A stretch of 64,000 nt of DNA from Marinifilum caeruleilacunae (GTDB lineage: Bacteria > Bacteroidota > Bacteroidia > Bacteroidales > Marinifilaceae), in NCBI RefSeq assembly GCF_013141825.1, contig NZ_RZNH01000027.1, positions 1 to 64,000 on the forward strand, written 5' to 3'. The notes under the pieces are model-generated. The model had not been told where the DNA came from, ran no database searches, and saw only the letters and a program-made list of their open reading frames with translations. The position numbers and the translations under genes were made by a program. This document shows, in pieces, positions 51,233 through 61,125 of the stretch (the first letter of the stretch is position 1; every line of letters begins with the position of its first letter).

Positions 51233-52401
51233 TACGCTTCAATTGTTTTAAGAGTTCCTACTACTTTTTCAGCTGCATCTTTCAATTCAGTAGCTGCAAT
51301 AATATTCATTCCTGATGCTTCCAGAAGTTTCTTCCCTTCTTCGGCATTGGTTCCTTGTAATCGAACCACAATTGGTACTTTAGTATCGATATTTTTAATT
51401 GCCTCGATCACCCCTTTGGCTACACGATCGCAACGTACAATACCTCCAAAAATATTAATCAAAACTGCTTTTACATTTTCATCCGAAAGAATGATTCTAA
51501 AGCCTTTTTCAACGGTTTCGGCAGATGCTCCACCACCAACATCAAGGAAGTTGGCAGGCTCGCCACCTGTAAGTTTAATGATATCCATGGTTCCCATTGC
51601 CAAACCGGCTCCGTTTACCATACAGCCAATATTACCTTCTAGTTTAATGTAGTTCAAACCTGAGCGTCCGGCTTCGATTTCCAGTGGCTCTTCTTCATCC
51701 AAATCACGAAGCGCAACAATATCCTTATGACGATACAATGCATTCTCATCGAAATTTGCTTTGGCATCAAGAGCAATTACATCACCCTCTTTGGTAACTA
51801 CCAATGGATTGATTTCGAAAATAGAAGCATCGGTTCCCATATAAGCTTTATATAGTGCCATAAGAAACTTCACGCCATTTTTAAAAGCATCGCCAGTTAG
51901 ATTTAGGGCAAAAGCCATCTGTCTGGCCTGAAATGGCTGAAGGCCAACAGCTGTGTCTACTACAACTTTAACAATTTTCTCAGGAGTTTCTTCAGCTACT
52001 TTCTCAATTTCCATACCTCCTTCTGTCGATACCATAAAGGTCACAGCAGAAGTTGCACGGTCCATCACAATACCTGCGTACAATTCGCGATCGATATTCG
52101 AAGCGGCTTCAATTAAAACTTTCTTTACTAATTTTCCTTCTGGGCCAGTTTGATGAGTAACCAGTGTCATTCCCAAAATGTCGTTCGCATATTGGGTAAC
52201 ATCTTGAGCAGTAGGTGCAAATTTAACACCACCACCTTTTCCTCGTCCACCAGCGTGAATTTGGGCTTTTACTACTACGGGTAGGCCAAGTTCGGCTGCA
52301 GCTTCTTCAGCTTCCTTTACCGAAAAGGCAATTTTGCTTTCTGGCACAGGAACGCCAAACGAGCGTAAAATTTCCTTTGCTTGATATTCGTGAATCTTCA
52401 T
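51232..52401 (-). CDS. sucC: Succinyl-CoA ligase, beta subunit
   Basis: The 389-residue subunit has the ATP-grasp domain [20 protein letters not shown] with [17 protein letters not shown] (about 45-61), FEINPLVVT near 198, and the C-terminal CoA-ligase part [28 protein letters not shown]. Standard length. It is the first gene of the minus-strand sucCD pair. It is divergent from the AraC-type regulator gene. Confidence 0.97.
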   Translation of the reverse strand: MKIHEYQAKEILRSFGVPVPESKIAFSVKEAEEAAAELGLPVVVKAQIHAGGRGKGGGVKFAPTAQDVTQYANDILGMTLVTHQTGPEGKLVKKVLIEAASNIDRELYAGIVMDRATSAVTFMVSTEGGMEIEKVAEETPEKIVKVVVDTAVGLQPFQARQMAFALNLTGDAFKNGVKFLMALYKAYMGTDASIFEINPLVVTKEGDVIALDAKANFDENALYRHKDIVALRDLDEEEPLEIEAGRSGLNYIKLEGNIGCMVNGAGLAMGTMDIIKLTGGEPANFLDVGGGASAETVEKGFRIILSDENVKAVLINIFGGIVRCDRVAKGVIEAIKNIDTKVPIVVRLQGTNAEEGKKLLEASGMNIIAATELKDAAEKVVGTLKTIEA

Positions 52402-52750
52402 TCTATAAAAATTTTTGTTAGGCTTGGAATGACCTGCAAAAGTTCTGCTGGTATTGTTTTTACTTGATTTTGAACAGATTTAGGCAAGTCGATTAATAAT
52501 GATACAAATGTTAATTTTTAGATGAACTTAAATATATAAATATCTGCATGGAATAAAAAGATGATTCCAATGAAATTTAAGGATTTTCGCATCTTTAATT
52601 GACTGATAGATGTAAGTGATTGATTTGCACCGTGTAGGTGTGCTGTTATTCTTTTTCGATGCCTTGATAGATTTCGACAATCAGTTCACTCACTACGGAT
52701 ATGAGAATATTTCATCAGAAAGACTTAACTTCATAGCAAAATATGATTTT

Positions 52751-53905
52751 ATGTATCCGATAGAATTACGCTTAAATATCTTTTCCTTATTAATTTTGTT
52801 AGGAATCTGCCAGGGATTCTTCCTCACTTTCTTCTTTTTTAGTAAAGAGAACCGGAAAATATTGGCGAATAAGCTATACGGATTTTTTATTGCCGCACTC
52901 TCATTAATGATATTGGAGCATTGGTTAAACTATACCGGTTATCTGCCAAAAGTAATAGAGATTGATAACTTTTCTGAGCCGCTTAATTTTTTTATTGCTC
53001 CTATGGCCTTCATCTATGTGAAGGTATGCATTCGTTCAGAATTTAATAGGCGAGATTTATGGCACCTGGCATTTTTTGCTTTTTATTTGATTTACTCTTT
53101 CGGATATTTTTTACAGACCAACGAATTCAAATTCAACTCTTTCCTTTGGGTCAATCATCCAGAACTACCTAGAATTGAGGCTGAAGAAATTTTTAAATCG
53201 GATATTCTTGGATTGCGAAGCATTGTGAACGATTTGACTCTGCTAAGTTTTCTGGTGTATACCGGCCTGTCTTTAAGATTGGTGATTAAAGAGATAAAAA
53301 AGAGGAATTTACAATTTTGGAAGCTGAAAGATGCACAATTGAGTTGGTTGAGAAATTTGGTTTTGCATTTTTCTGCAATCATTGTCATTTTTATATTTGC
53401 CAAATCTTTCTTTGGCCGCGATTTGGGCGATCACCTCATAGGTGCCTATACTGCGATTATCATGTACCATATTAGTATACAAGTATTTCGCGAATCTCAA
53501 TTCTTTAGAAAATCGGCAAGTTCTGAAATTGCCGGAAAATATTCCAAATCATCCCTTAGCGAAGAGCAAAAAGATGAAATTCTTCAAAAACTAAAACAGG
53601 TAATGAATGAAGAAGAATATTTTGCCAGTAATATGGCTTCTTTACCTGAGTTGTCTAAAAAAGTCTCATCGGTTCCGCACCATGTATCGCAGGTAATTAA
53701 CGAACGCTTACACAAAAGTTTTTTTGAGTGGCTTGCCGAACAAAGAATCGAAAAATCGAAAAGTATCTTATCTAATCCGGAAACGGCAAAAATTACCATC
53801 GAAGAATTGGCCGAGGTGGTTGGATACAATTCAAAATCGTCATTTAATAAGGCATTTAAAAAACAAACTGGCCTTACACCAAGTCAATTCCGCAATAACA
53901 CTTAA
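52751..53905 (+). CDS. AraC-family transcriptional regulator with N-terminal membrane domain
   Basis: From the ATG at 52751 the protein has 384 residues: six to seven transmembrane helices in the first ~230 residues, then a C-terminal AraC DNA-binding domain with two helix-turn-helix units (ENMASLPELS...HHVSQVINERL and ITIEELAEVVGYNSKSSFNKAFKKQTGLTPSQFR-type end). An upstream GTG at 52616 would add 45 residues that look unlike a signal or membrane segment. Membrane-anchored AraC regulators sense extracellular or membrane signals. The target is unknown; the divergent sucCD and the following acyltransferase are the neighbours. Confidence 0.82.
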   Translation: MYPIELRLNIFSLLILLGICQGFFLTFFFFSKENRKILANKLYGFFIAALSLMILEHWLNYTGYLPKVIEIDNFSEPLNFFIAPMAFIYVKVCIRSEFNRRDLWHLAFFAFYLIYSFGYFLQTNEFKFNSFLWVNHPELPRIEAEEIFKSDILGLRSIVNDLTLLSFLVYTGLSLRLVIKEIKKRNLQFWKLKDAQLSWLRNLVLHFSAIIVIFIFAKSFFGRDLGDHLIGAYTAIIMYHISIQVFRESQFFRKSASSEIAGKYSKSSLSEEQKDEILQKLKQVMNEEEYFASNMASLPELSKKVSSVPHHVSQVINERLHKSFFEWLAEQRIEKSKSILSNPETAKITIEELAEVVGYNSKSSFNKAFKKQTGLTPSQFRNNT

Positions 53906-54050
53906 CTGCCAGTAAATCAGAATGTAGAAAAAGTGTGTGGTGTGCCCGCCTATAAACAAACACGGTGCGCCAATAGGGAGAGTTTACAATTTTCCTGAAT
54001 CTGAACGTACTTTGATTCAAATAAAAGTCGCAAACTAAATAAATAGAATC

Positions 54051-55205
54051 ATGGAACGAACAGATAGAAGATACGAGGTAGATTGGTTACGAATCTTACT
54101 AATATTAAGTGTATTTATTTTTCACATCGGAATGTTCTTTAATACATTTGGCTGGCATGTAAAAAACAATGTGCAGACAACAGATTTAAATGCATTAATG
54201 TCTTTCCTGCATATTTGGAGAATGCCACTCCTATTTTTTATCTCAGGTGCAGGAACCTGTTTTGCTTTGGGCAATAAATCGCTTGGGAGATATGCTTCGG
54301 AACGCAACAGAAGACTTATGATTCCATTCTTGTTTGGAATTTTTACCTTGGTTCCCATACAAGTGTATCTCGAAAAGGTGGATCAATACTCTTCATTACT
54401 TGATTTTTACACCCACATGTTTGAAGGAACCTATCCTGAAGGGAATATGAGCTGGCACCATTTATGGTTTATTTTATACCTGTTTTTTATTTCTATGGTG
54501 GCCATTCCTGTAATCAGTTGGCTAAGAAGTACCAATGCTGCATCTTTTTTCACTTTTGTTGATAAACTGGTTAGTAAAAAAGGTGGCTTATTACTTTTGG
54601 TCATTCCTATCCTAATTTCACAACTGATACTAAGACCACATTTCCCCAATAGTACACATGGTTTTGTTGACGATTGGGCATATATGGCGCTTTATTTCAT
54701 CTTCTTTATTTATGGATTTATTTTTGCAAAAAGTAAGATGTTTGCGCAGAATCTGATCAAACAACGATATATCAATCTAATTGCAGCCATTGTGGCAACT
54801 GTTCTTCTTTTTAGCAGAAATTATATCAGTGAAAATGATATGTGGCAAAACTACTCATACCTGCTAACATCCATTTTGGTGGCCTGGTTTGTTGGACTGG
54901 CAGCTCTGGGTTTTAGTTTCAAATACCTAAACTTCAACTCTAAATTCAGAAAATATGCCAACGAAGCAATTTATCCATTCTACCTTTTGCATCAGCCCAT
55001 TATTCTTTTAATAGGTTTTTATATGAAAGATTTAGAAATGAGCATTGCACTTAAGGCCTTTTACCTTACCTCTTTATCTTTGGTTGCAAGCATAGGTATT
55101 TATGTATTCCTGATAAGGCCATTTAATTGTATGCGAATTGTTTTTGGCTTAAAAGCCCGTAAAAAAGAACAGCTGCAAGTAAAAGTCATACCGACTAAAT
55201 CCTAA
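54051..55205 (+). CDS. Acyltransferase-3 family membrane protein
   Basis: The 384-residue protein has about ten transmembrane helices and the family hallmarks: RRYEVDWLRILLILSVFIFH with the conserved Arg and His in helix 1, an SGAGTCFALG loop, RRLMIPFLFG and the late YPFYLLHQPIILLIG. Such enzymes transfer acyl groups to envelope sugars or lipids (OafA/OpgC-like). The acceptor cannot be told. It follows the AraC-type regulator by 146 bp in the same direction and could be its target (inference). Confidence 0.88.
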   Translation: MERTDRRYEVDWLRILLILSVFIFHIGMFFNTFGWHVKNNVQTTDLNALMSFLHIWRMPLLFFISGAGTCFALGNKSLGRYASERNRRLMIPFLFGIFTLVPIQVYLEKVDQYSSLLDFYTHMFEGTYPEGNMSWHHLWFILYLFFISMVAIPVISWLRSTNAASFFTFVDKLVSKKGGLLLLVIPILISQLILRPHFPNSTHGFVDDWAYMALYFIFFIYGFIFAKSKMFAQNLIKQRYINLIAAIVATVLLFSRNYISENDMWQNYSYLLTSILVAWFVGLAALGFSFKYLNFNSKFRKYANEAIYPFYLLHQPIILLIGFYMKDLEMSIALKAFYLTSLSLVASIGIYVFLIRPFNCMRIVFGLKARKKEQLQVKVIPTKS

Positions 55206-55220
55206 TAAATACAGTTTAGA

Positions 55221-55247
55221 AAAGTTCACTCATCGGGTGAACTTTTC
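55221..55247 (+). terminator. Rho-independent terminator after the acyltransferase
   Basis: AAAAGTTCAC (55221-55230) pairs with GTGAACTTTT (55238-55247), followed by CTTTTTTTT. It ends the acyltransferase transcript. Confidence 0.88.
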
Positions 55248-55396
55248 TTTTTTTACCAGCATTATAGATCAAAAACAAGGAAAACATGTAAAAACTCCCA
55301 TTTATCGATTTTTTTGAAGATTCTCCCGATTAAATGTCTGTTGAACGCTTTGTATTTTGTAATTTCAAACTCAAACGAAGAAAACGAGAACCAAAC

Positions 55397-55460
55397 ATTA
55401 TCATTTAGTGGCCATAGATGATAATTTTTAATCCAGAAGCCTTAAATACCATTCTGGATT
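55397..55460 (+). promoter_or_regulatory. Two stem-loops in the leader of the PspA operon
   Basis: ATTATCAT/ATGATAAT (55397-55404, 55418-55425) and AATCCAGAA/TTCTGGATT (55430-55438, 55452-55460) form successive hairpins 60-125 bp before the first gene. No T-run follows, so they are not terminators; a leader-RNA role is possible but unproven. The remaining gap 55248-55396 shows nothing clear. Confidence 0.35.
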
Positions 55461-55522
55461 ATTTCTCAGAGCCAATAAATTGTTCTAATTTTAATTAATT
55501 CAATTTTAAAACTGATAAAAAA

Positions 55523-55918
55523 ATGAGCGCATATTTTAGCAAGGTAAAAGATTACCTATTGAACTTAGAATACAACATTGTACAGGAAGATTTAGCAGAA
55601 GAACTATTTGTAGTTGAAAATCCTGATGGAGGAATTGCAAACCTGGTTGTTGATTGTGAAGATCCGATTCTGATTATTGAAGGATTGTTATTCGAAATTA
55701 GTGGTGATAAGGATGATATATTTAAATCGCTATTAATGAAAAACAGGGAAATAGTACATGGTGCTTTTACTCTTGACGAAACGGGAACAAAAGTATTGTT
55801 CCGCGATACTCTTCAACTTGAGAACCTTGATCAGAATGAATTGGAAGCTACTTTAAATTCGTTAGAATTGCTACTTAGCGAGTACTCCGAGGAAATTATT
55901 TCATTTTCAAAATTGTAA
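55523..55918 (+). CDS. YbjN/DUF2170-like small acidic protein
   Basis: The 131-residue acidic protein has the compact alpha-beta plan of YbjN-like chaperone folds: helix SKVKDYLLNLEYN, strands LFVVENPDGGIANLVVDCED and PILIIEGLLFEI, helix IFKSLLMKNREIVHGAF and the strand TKVLFRDTLQ. In the E. coli yjf operon the PspA paralogue is preceded by the small DUF2170 protein YjfI, and this gene holds the same position, so it may be its counterpart (inference; similarity is weak by eye). It is the first gene of an eight-gene plus-strand operon, 23 bp before the PspA gene. Confidence 0.65.
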   Translation: MSAYFSKVKDYLLNLEYNIVQEDLAEELFVVENPDGGIANLVVDCEDPILIIEGLLFEISGDKDDIFKSLLMKNREIVHGAFTLDETGTKVLFRDTLQLENLDQNELEATLNSLELLLSEYSEEIISFSKL

Positions 55919-55941
55919 ACGACTAAAAGATTAAAAAAGAT

Positions 55942-56646
55942 ATGGGAATTTTTAGCAGATTATTTAATGTGGGTAAAGCAGAAGCTCACGCAGCTATAGA
56001 TAAATTGGAAGATCCTATTAAGATGACCGAACAAGGCATCAGAGATCTTAAAAAAGACCTGGATAAAAGCTTACAAGCTTTGGCTGAAGTAAAAGCTTTA
56101 GCCATTAGAAGTAAAAGAGAATTGAACGAGCAAAAGTCGATGGGACAGAATTATGAGCAAAAAGCCATTCTCCTATTGCAAAAGGCCGAAAAAGGTGATT
56201 TAGATGTTGCTGAAGCAGAACGTTTGGCAACAGAAGCACTGGCCAGAAAAGAAGAAGCGATTGCCAATGCAGCTCGTGCACAGGAAGAAGTAAATCGATT
56301 CGATCAGAATATCAGTCAGCTTGATGCCAACGTGAAGAAGTTGAAATCAACAATTTCGCGTTATGAAAACGAATTGCGTACCTTAAAAGCTCGTGCTCGC
56401 GTAAGCTCGGCAACACAAAAAATTAACAAGCAACTTTCTGGTATCGATAGTTCGGGAACCGTTTCGATGTTAGAAAAAATGAAAGATAAGGTAGCACAGC
56501 AAGAAGCAATGGCCGAAGCTTACGGGGAAATTTCTGTTGAGAACAAAAGTTTAGATGATGAGATTGATGCAACACTAAACGAAACAAATGTGAAAGCTTC
56601 GAATGCCTTGGAAGAATTAAAGGCAAAGATGAAGAATAAGGAATAG
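55942..56646 (+). CDS. PspA/IM30 (YjfJ-like) family protein
   Basis: The 234-residue protein is almost entirely coiled coil, with the family opening MGIFSRLFNVGKAEAHAAID and the conserved DPIKMTEQGIRDLKKDL. PspA/Vipp1 proteins form rods or rings on the inner face of the membrane and stabilise it under stress. Pattern and context (DUF4178, DUF350, polyamine genes) match the YjfJ branch rather than the classical pspF-controlled PspA. Typical length. Confidence 0.92.
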   Translation: MGIFSRLFNVGKAEAHAAIDKLEDPIKMTEQGIRDLKKDLDKSLQALAEVKALAIRSKRELNEQKSMGQNYEQKAILLLQKAEKGDLDVAEAERLATEALARKEEAIANAARAQEEVNRFDQNISQLDANVKKLKSTISRYENELRTLKARARVSSATQKINKQLSGIDSSGTVSMLEKMKDKVAQQEAMAEAYGEISVENKSLDDEIDATLNETNVKASNALEELKAKMKNKE

Positions 56647-56674
56647 CTGTTTTACAAATTGAACGAAATTAAAA

Positions 56675-57214
56675 ATGGGATTAGCCGATTTTTTTAGAAA
56701 GAAAAAACAGCCCACGTATGACAGCACCAATATCCGGGTAACCGACCTGGATGTTGGTTTTGTTTTTGAATACGACCTTGAATCCTGGGAAGTTCAGGCT
56801 TGTTTTGAGTACGACTGGGGAGATAATTTTTTCACACAGGAGTTTAAAATTTTTAACGGAACAAAAACCAGGTTTCTGTCTGTAGAAGATGATGATGAGC
56901 TGTATTTATCTGTTTCGGAAAAAATAAAAACCCGTCAATTGGGTCAGGAAGTTCATGAATCTTTGCTTGATAAACAAAAAGCTCCTGCATCTTTCGAATA
57001 CGATGGTAGAAAATACTTTATGGACAAAGAATCGCCAGGCTTTTATAACGATGTAGCCAAGGGAGATGAATGGGTTGAGTTCATTTCATGGGATTACGAA
57101 GATGAATCGGGCGAGTATATTGTGTGTATCGAGCAATGGGACGAACAGGAGTTTGAAGCCTCTGCAGGAAAACGAATCAAAGAATTCGAAATCTCTAATA
57201 TCTTACCAAAATAG
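56675..57214 (+). CDS. DUF4178-domain protein
   Basis: The 179-residue cytosolic protein starts MGLADFFRKKKQ and continues with the strand-rich DUF4178 pattern (VGFVFEYDLESWEVQACFEY, WVEFISWDYEDESGEYIVCI, and a W-x-x-x-E ending). The domain function is unknown, but it is consistently found in clusters with PspA, DUF350 and aminopropyltransferases. The E. coli counterpart in the yjf operon would be YjfK. It lies 28 bp after pspA. Confidence 0.78.
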   Translation: MGLADFFRKKKQPTYDSTNIRVTDLDVGFVFEYDLESWEVQACFEYDWGDNFFTQEFKIFNGTKTRFLSVEDDDELYLSVSEKIKTRQLGQEVHESLLDKQKAPASFEYDGRKYFMDKESPGFYNDVAKGDEWVEFISWDYEDESGEYIVCIEQWDEQEFEASAGKRIKEFEISNILPK

Positions 57215-57230
57215 AAAAAGGAATTGTGGG

Positions 57231-57271
57231 TTATGAATTAAAAATGATCAAATCGGTCGTTTAATTCATAA
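57231..57271. repeat. 12-bp perfect inverted repeat inside the operon
   Basis: TTATGAATTAAA (57231-57242) and TTTAATTCATAA (57260-57271) form a perfect A/T-rich stem between two operon genes, followed by further ATAATTGATAATTC repeats. It could stabilise or process the mRNA. Similar AATTACGAATT/AATTCGTAATT stretches fill 59050-59170. Confidence 0.6.
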
Positions 57272-57301
57272 CTCATAATTGATAATTCAAAATTAGATTT
57301 T

Positions 57302-58144
57302 ATGAATAGCACAGCAAAAGTTGTACTTGGGATTTTAGTGATGTTTTTTATTGTGAAAACTTGTGGAAGCTGCGATTCTTCTACCTCACGTCAACAAACA
57401 TCGAGCTCTCAGGTTGCAAAAACATGGAAAAAATCTCCGGTTGATGAATTGATCAAAGAACTAAATGGAGAGCAGAATTTCTCGATTATTTTATTCGATA
57501 TGGATGCCAATGAATCGGGAAGTGACTACAGGCATCAATACCAGGTATTGATTCAAAAACCTGATACCGTTCTTGAGAAAAAGACAGATTGGAAAGAGGT
57601 TGATGAGGCATTTTTCTCTCAGCATATCAATGATATGGGAATGGAAATTGCCACGAAAAAAGATGGTAAACTCACCAAGCAAGCAGTTCCTGCAGGTTAC
57701 AATCATTATGTAGGGAACGAAAAATATGGACGCTGGGAAAACCGCGGAGGTTCTTCATTTTGGGCATTTTACGGGCAATATGCTTTTATGTCGTCGATGT
57801 TTAATATGATGACTTATCGTCGTTCTTATTGGGACGATTATAATCGTGGTGGATATTATGGCGGATCGAGAGGGTATTATGGCCCAAATAGCAGCAACCC
57901 GGTTTATGGAACCAAAAGTTATACCTCCTCAACTTCTGGGAAAAGCAGTACTTGGGGAAGTAAGCCAAATACTTTTAAAGATCGTGTAAGAACCAAGGTG
58001 AGCCGCTCTTCCAACCAGTCGAGCAGATTTAGCTCTACTCGTTCAAAATCTTCCAGTACAGTAAATAAGAGAACCAGCAGAAGTTCTTCAAGGTACAAAT
58101 CGAGTCGCTCTACACGCTCACGTAGTGGTGGATTCGGAAAATAA
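57302..58144 (+). CDS. Membrane-anchored protein with Ser/Arg-rich C-terminus, function unknown
   Basis: The 280-residue protein has one N-terminal hydrophobic segment (VVLGILVMFFIVKTC, about 6-20) next to CGSC, perhaps an anchor. Residues about 40-150 form a soluble domain. A Tyr/Gly-rich stretch with YYGGSRGYYG follows and the last ~100 residues are Ser/Arg/Lys low complexity (SRSSNQSSRFSSTRSKSSS). It resembles in place and composition the proteins of unknown function next to YjfL in such operons (E. coli YjfM, a lipoprotein). The basic tail might bind nucleic acid, lipid headgroups or be modified. No family recognised. Confidence 0.65.
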   Translation: MNSTAKVVLGILVMFFIVKTCGSCDSSTSRQQTSSSQVAKTWKKSPVDELIKELNGEQNFSIILFDMDANESGSDYRHQYQVLIQKPDTVLEKKTDWKEVDEAFFSQHINDMGMEIATKKDGKLTKQAVPAGYNHYVGNEKYGRWENRGGSSFWAFYGQYAFMSSMFNMMTYRRSYWDDYNRGGYYGGSRGYYGPNSSNPVYGTKSYTSSTSGKSSTWGSKPNTFKDRVRTKVSRSSNQSSRFSSTRSKSSSTVNKRTSRSSSRYKSSRSTRSRSGGFGK

Positions 58145-58174
58145 AAACGGTGTATAACTCATAGACTTAAAATT

Positions 58175-59047
58175 ATGATTTCATTATCAGAAATTTCCTA
58201 TATCATTTATGATGCTGTGGTATATATCGCCGTGGCTTTTATTATTTTCCTGATTGGAAAATTTGTGTATCAGCTTCTTCATCCATCCTTTAAGGTAAAA
58301 GAAGAGTTGGTGAAGAAAGATAATTTCGCTTTTGCAGTTGCACATGTTGGCTATTATATTGGTTTGCTACTTGCAATTGGGAGTGCAATTGTTGGTCCTT
58401 CGAACGGATTGCTAAACGATGTAATTGATATTTTCGTTTACGGTATGTTGGCCATTGTCCTTTTAAATTGCTCTATTTTCCTGTCTGATTATTTAATGCT
58501 TCGAAATTTCTCTATCCGTAAAGAAATTATCGAAGATCAGAATGCCGGTACGGGAATTATTGAAGCTGCGGTTTCCATTGCTTCAGGTTTGATTATTTTT
58601 GGAGCCGTATCGGGCGAAAGTGGCGATATGCTATTCGGAATTTTAACAGCAGTAGTATTCTGGGCATTTGGTCAGTTGGCCTTAATCCTTACCACGCGTT
58701 TCTACAATTGGATTACGCCATACAATATTCACGACCATATCGAAAAAGACAATGTAGCGGTAGGAATCGGATTTGCCGGGGCAATTATTGCCATTGGTAA
58801 CCTAATTCGATTTGGCTTGGTTGGCGATTTTGAAGGATGGCTTCCTTCTTTTGCTGAAACAGGTTTTGAATTGGTGGTGGGTTTAATTCTATTGCCTGTA
58901 ATGCGTTTAATTACCGATAAGATATTGCTTCCGGGCGAAAAATTAACCGATGAAATTATCAACCAGGAGCATCCAAATGTTGGGGCAGCATTGGTGGAAG
59001 CCTTCGCATATATTGGAGGATCGGTATTAATTACCTGGTGCTTGTAA
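58175..59047 (+). CDS. DUF350 (YjfL-like) membrane protein
   Basis: The 290-residue protein contains two tandem DUF350 units of four transmembrane helices each (about 10-140 and 145-290), a duplicated arrangement seen in the family. The repeated element is a helix followed by KKDNFAFAVAHVGYYIGLLLA in the first half and EKDNVAVGIGFAGAIIAIGN in the second. The function is unknown. It is 30 bp downstream of the Ser/Arg-rich gene and 126 bp upstream of the aminopropyltransferase gene. Confidence 0.9.
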   Translation: MISLSEISYIIYDAVVYIAVAFIIFLIGKFVYQLLHPSFKVKEELVKKDNFAFAVAHVGYYIGLLLAIGSAIVGPSNGLLNDVIDIFVYGMLAIVLLNCSIFLSDYLMLRNFSIRKEIIEDQNAGTGIIEAAVSIASGLIIFGAVSGESGDMLFGILTAVVFWAFGQLALILTTRFYNWITPYNIHDHIEKDNVAVGIGFAGAIIAIGNLIRFGLVGDFEGWLPSFAETGFELVVGLILLPVMRLITDKILLPGEKLTDEIINQEHPNVGAALVEAFAYIGGSVLITWCL

Positions 59048-59173
59048 GTAATTACGAATTCCAAATTAATAATTACGATATCGTGAAAAACTGGAATGAT
59101 AAATTAAAGGTTTAATGGTTGAAATTGCTATTCAACTCGTAATTCCTAATTCGTCATTCGTAATTTAATCTTT

Positions 59174-60712
59174 GTGTTTAAGAATAAATCGACATTATTA
59201 AAGGCAGCAATTTTTGCCACAGGTTTTTCTGGTGTAGTAGCAGAGTATATTCTATCTACACTGGCTACCTATTTTCTTGGCGACTCCAATCTCCAATGGG
59301 TAATGACCATTTCATTGATGTTATTCTCCATGGGACTCGGTGCCCGTTTCAGCAAGATTTTCGAGAAGAATTTGCTGAAGGTTTTTTTGTTGCTGGAGTT
59401 TACATTATCGGTTCTGGTTTCGTTCGCACCATTACTCGTTTATACAGCATCGGCATATACCCAGGCAATTGGAATACTGATATATACATTAGCCATTTTT
59501 GTTGGTTTGTTAATTGGGATGGAAATACCATTGGTCATTCGCATTAATGACGATTACGAAAAGCTAAGGTTCAATATTTCCAATATTTTGGAGAATGATT
59601 ACTATGGCAGTTTGCTGGGAGGTATCTTTTTTGCGTTAATTGGCCTGCCGATATTTGGATTGATTTACACGCCATTTATTTTAGGCTTTGTAAATTTCTC
59701 TGTTTCAATCGTTGTCCTGATTTTTCTTTGGGACTTGTTGCAATCGCAGGAACGTAAAAGCATTACAACAATAGGAGCATTAATTTTGGTATTACTCACT
59801 GTTGGGATATTTATAACCGACCCGGTAATTCGATACGGAGAGCAACAAAAGTACGCCGATAAAGTGGTTTATTCAGAGCAGACCAAATATCAACGCATTG
59901 TAATTACTCAATGGAAAAACGATTACTGGTTGTACCTCAATGGAAACCAGCAACTGTGTACCCGCGATGAGGTAATGTATCATGAACCATTGGTACACCC
60001 GGCGATGAGTTTGCATCCAAATCCGGTGAATGTTTTGGTGCTTGGAGGCGGCGATGGCTGTGCAGTTCGCGAAATCCTGAAGTATCCAAAAGTTGATAAA
60101 ATCACTTTGGTAGATTTGGATCCAGCCATGACAAAATTGGGTAAATCACATCCAATATTAACCGAACTGAACGAAAACTCGCTGCACCACGAAAAAGTAG
60201 TGATTCACAATGCCGATGGATTTACTTTTCTGCAGGAAAATGATGACTATTACGATATCGTTATCATTGATCTTCCCGATCCACGTTCGGTTGAGTTGGG
60301 CAGGTTGTACTCATTTGAGTTCTACAAACAGTGTTATCGACACATGCGACCTGGTGGGGTTATTGTAACGCAGGCAGGAAGTCCATATTTTGCAACAAGA
60401 GCATTTTCCTGTATTGTAGAAACCATGAAAAGTTCAGGTTTTGAAACCGTTCCTATGCACAACCAGGTAATTACACTTGGCGAATGGGGTTGGAGCCTGG
60501 GCGTAAAACAAGCCAATGGCGATGTAAAAAAGAAGTTAAGACAATTAGAGTTTGATGTACCAACCCGTTGGATCAACAATGAAGCCATGGCTTTAATTAC
60601 CTCTTTCGGAAAAGATTATTATCCGTGGGAAAAAGATACTGTACTTGTAAACCGTATTCACGAACCAGTATTGTATAAATATTATTTAAAAGGAAATTGG
60701 GATCTGTATTGA
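59174..60712 (+). CDS. Membrane-anchored polyamine aminopropyltransferase (spermidine synthase-like)
   Basis: The 512-residue protein starts at a GTG. Residues 1-205 hold about seven transmembrane helices (first: AAIFATGFSGVVAEYILSTL). Residues about 215-512 are a spermidine synthase domain with YQRIVITQW, LNGNQQLCTRDEVMYHE, the AdoMet-binding GGGDGCAVREI (about 290) and the catalytic IIDLPDPRS (about 363). It transfers aminopropyl from decarboxylated AdoMet to an amine. Direct linkage to an AdoMet decarboxylase gene supplies the donor. The membrane fusion suggests that acceptor or product acts at the membrane (inference). Confidence 0.9.
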   Translation: MFKNKSTLLKAAIFATGFSGVVAEYILSTLATYFLGDSNLQWVMTISLMLFSMGLGARFSKIFEKNLLKVFLLLEFTLSVLVSFAPLLVYTASAYTQAIGILIYTLAIFVGLLIGMEIPLVIRINDDYEKLRFNISNILENDYYGSLLGGIFFALIGLPIFGLIYTPFILGFVNFSVSIVVLIFLWDLLQSQERKSITTIGALILVLLTVGIFITDPVIRYGEQQKYADKVVYSEQTKYQRIVITQWKNDYWLYLNGNQQLCTRDEVMYHEPLVHPAMSLHPNPVNVLVLGGGDGCAVREILKYPKVDKITLVDLDPAMTKLGKSHPILTELNENSLHHEKVVIHNADGFTFLQENDDYYDIVIIDLPDPRSVELGRLYSFEFYKQCYRHMRPGGVIVTQAGSPYFATRAFSCIVETMKSSGFETVPMHNQVITLGEWGWSLGVKQANGDVKKKLRQLEFDVPTRWINNEAMALITSFGKDYYPWEKDTVLVNRIHEPVLYKYYLKGNWDLY

Positions 60713-60756
60713 TAATGATTCATGAGATACGGACAGTGCATTAAAAATTGAATGCA

Positions 60757-61110
60757 ATGGAAAAAACTAAAATATTAGCAGCAAAAATACACAACCTAAG
60801 GTTTTGGGTCACAGAGTGCGATCCGATGCTTTTAAAGGTGAGATTTCAGAACTACCTTGAGGAGGTAGGTTTTGTTATTCTAAACTGTGCCGATCATCAT
60901 TTTCCTGTGCAAGGATACACTGCACTTTGGATGCTGGCGGAATCGCACCTGGCCATTCATACTTTTCCCGATAAAGGTTACGCCTATATTGAGTTAAGTT
61001 CTTGTAACCAAAGTAAATCCGAGCACTTTAAAAGCTTGATCGAAAAAAGCGATTTGCAGGTAAATTGGAATGGCGAAGGAATAGAGATATGTAAGCCTTC
61101 TGAAAATTAA
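60757..61110 (+). CDS. speD: S-adenosylmethionine decarboxylase proenzyme (SpeD-like)
   Basis: From the ATG at 60757 the protein has 117 residues. The class 1B signature AESHLAIHTFPDKGYAYIEL is present: self-cleavage between E62 and S63 would create the pyruvoyl group. A cysteine follows in SSCNQ as in other proenzymes. It produces the aminopropyl donor for the enzyme encoded 44 bp upstream. A TTG nine bases earlier is the alternative start. Length is typical. Confidence 0.88.
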   Translation: MEKTKILAAKIHNLRFWVTECDPMLLKVRFQNYLEEVGFVILNCADHHFPVQGYTALWMLAESHLAIHTFPDKGYAYIELSSCNQSKSEHFKSLIEKSDLQVNWNGEGIEICKPSEN

Positions 61111-61125
61111 TAACAGACCAACAAG

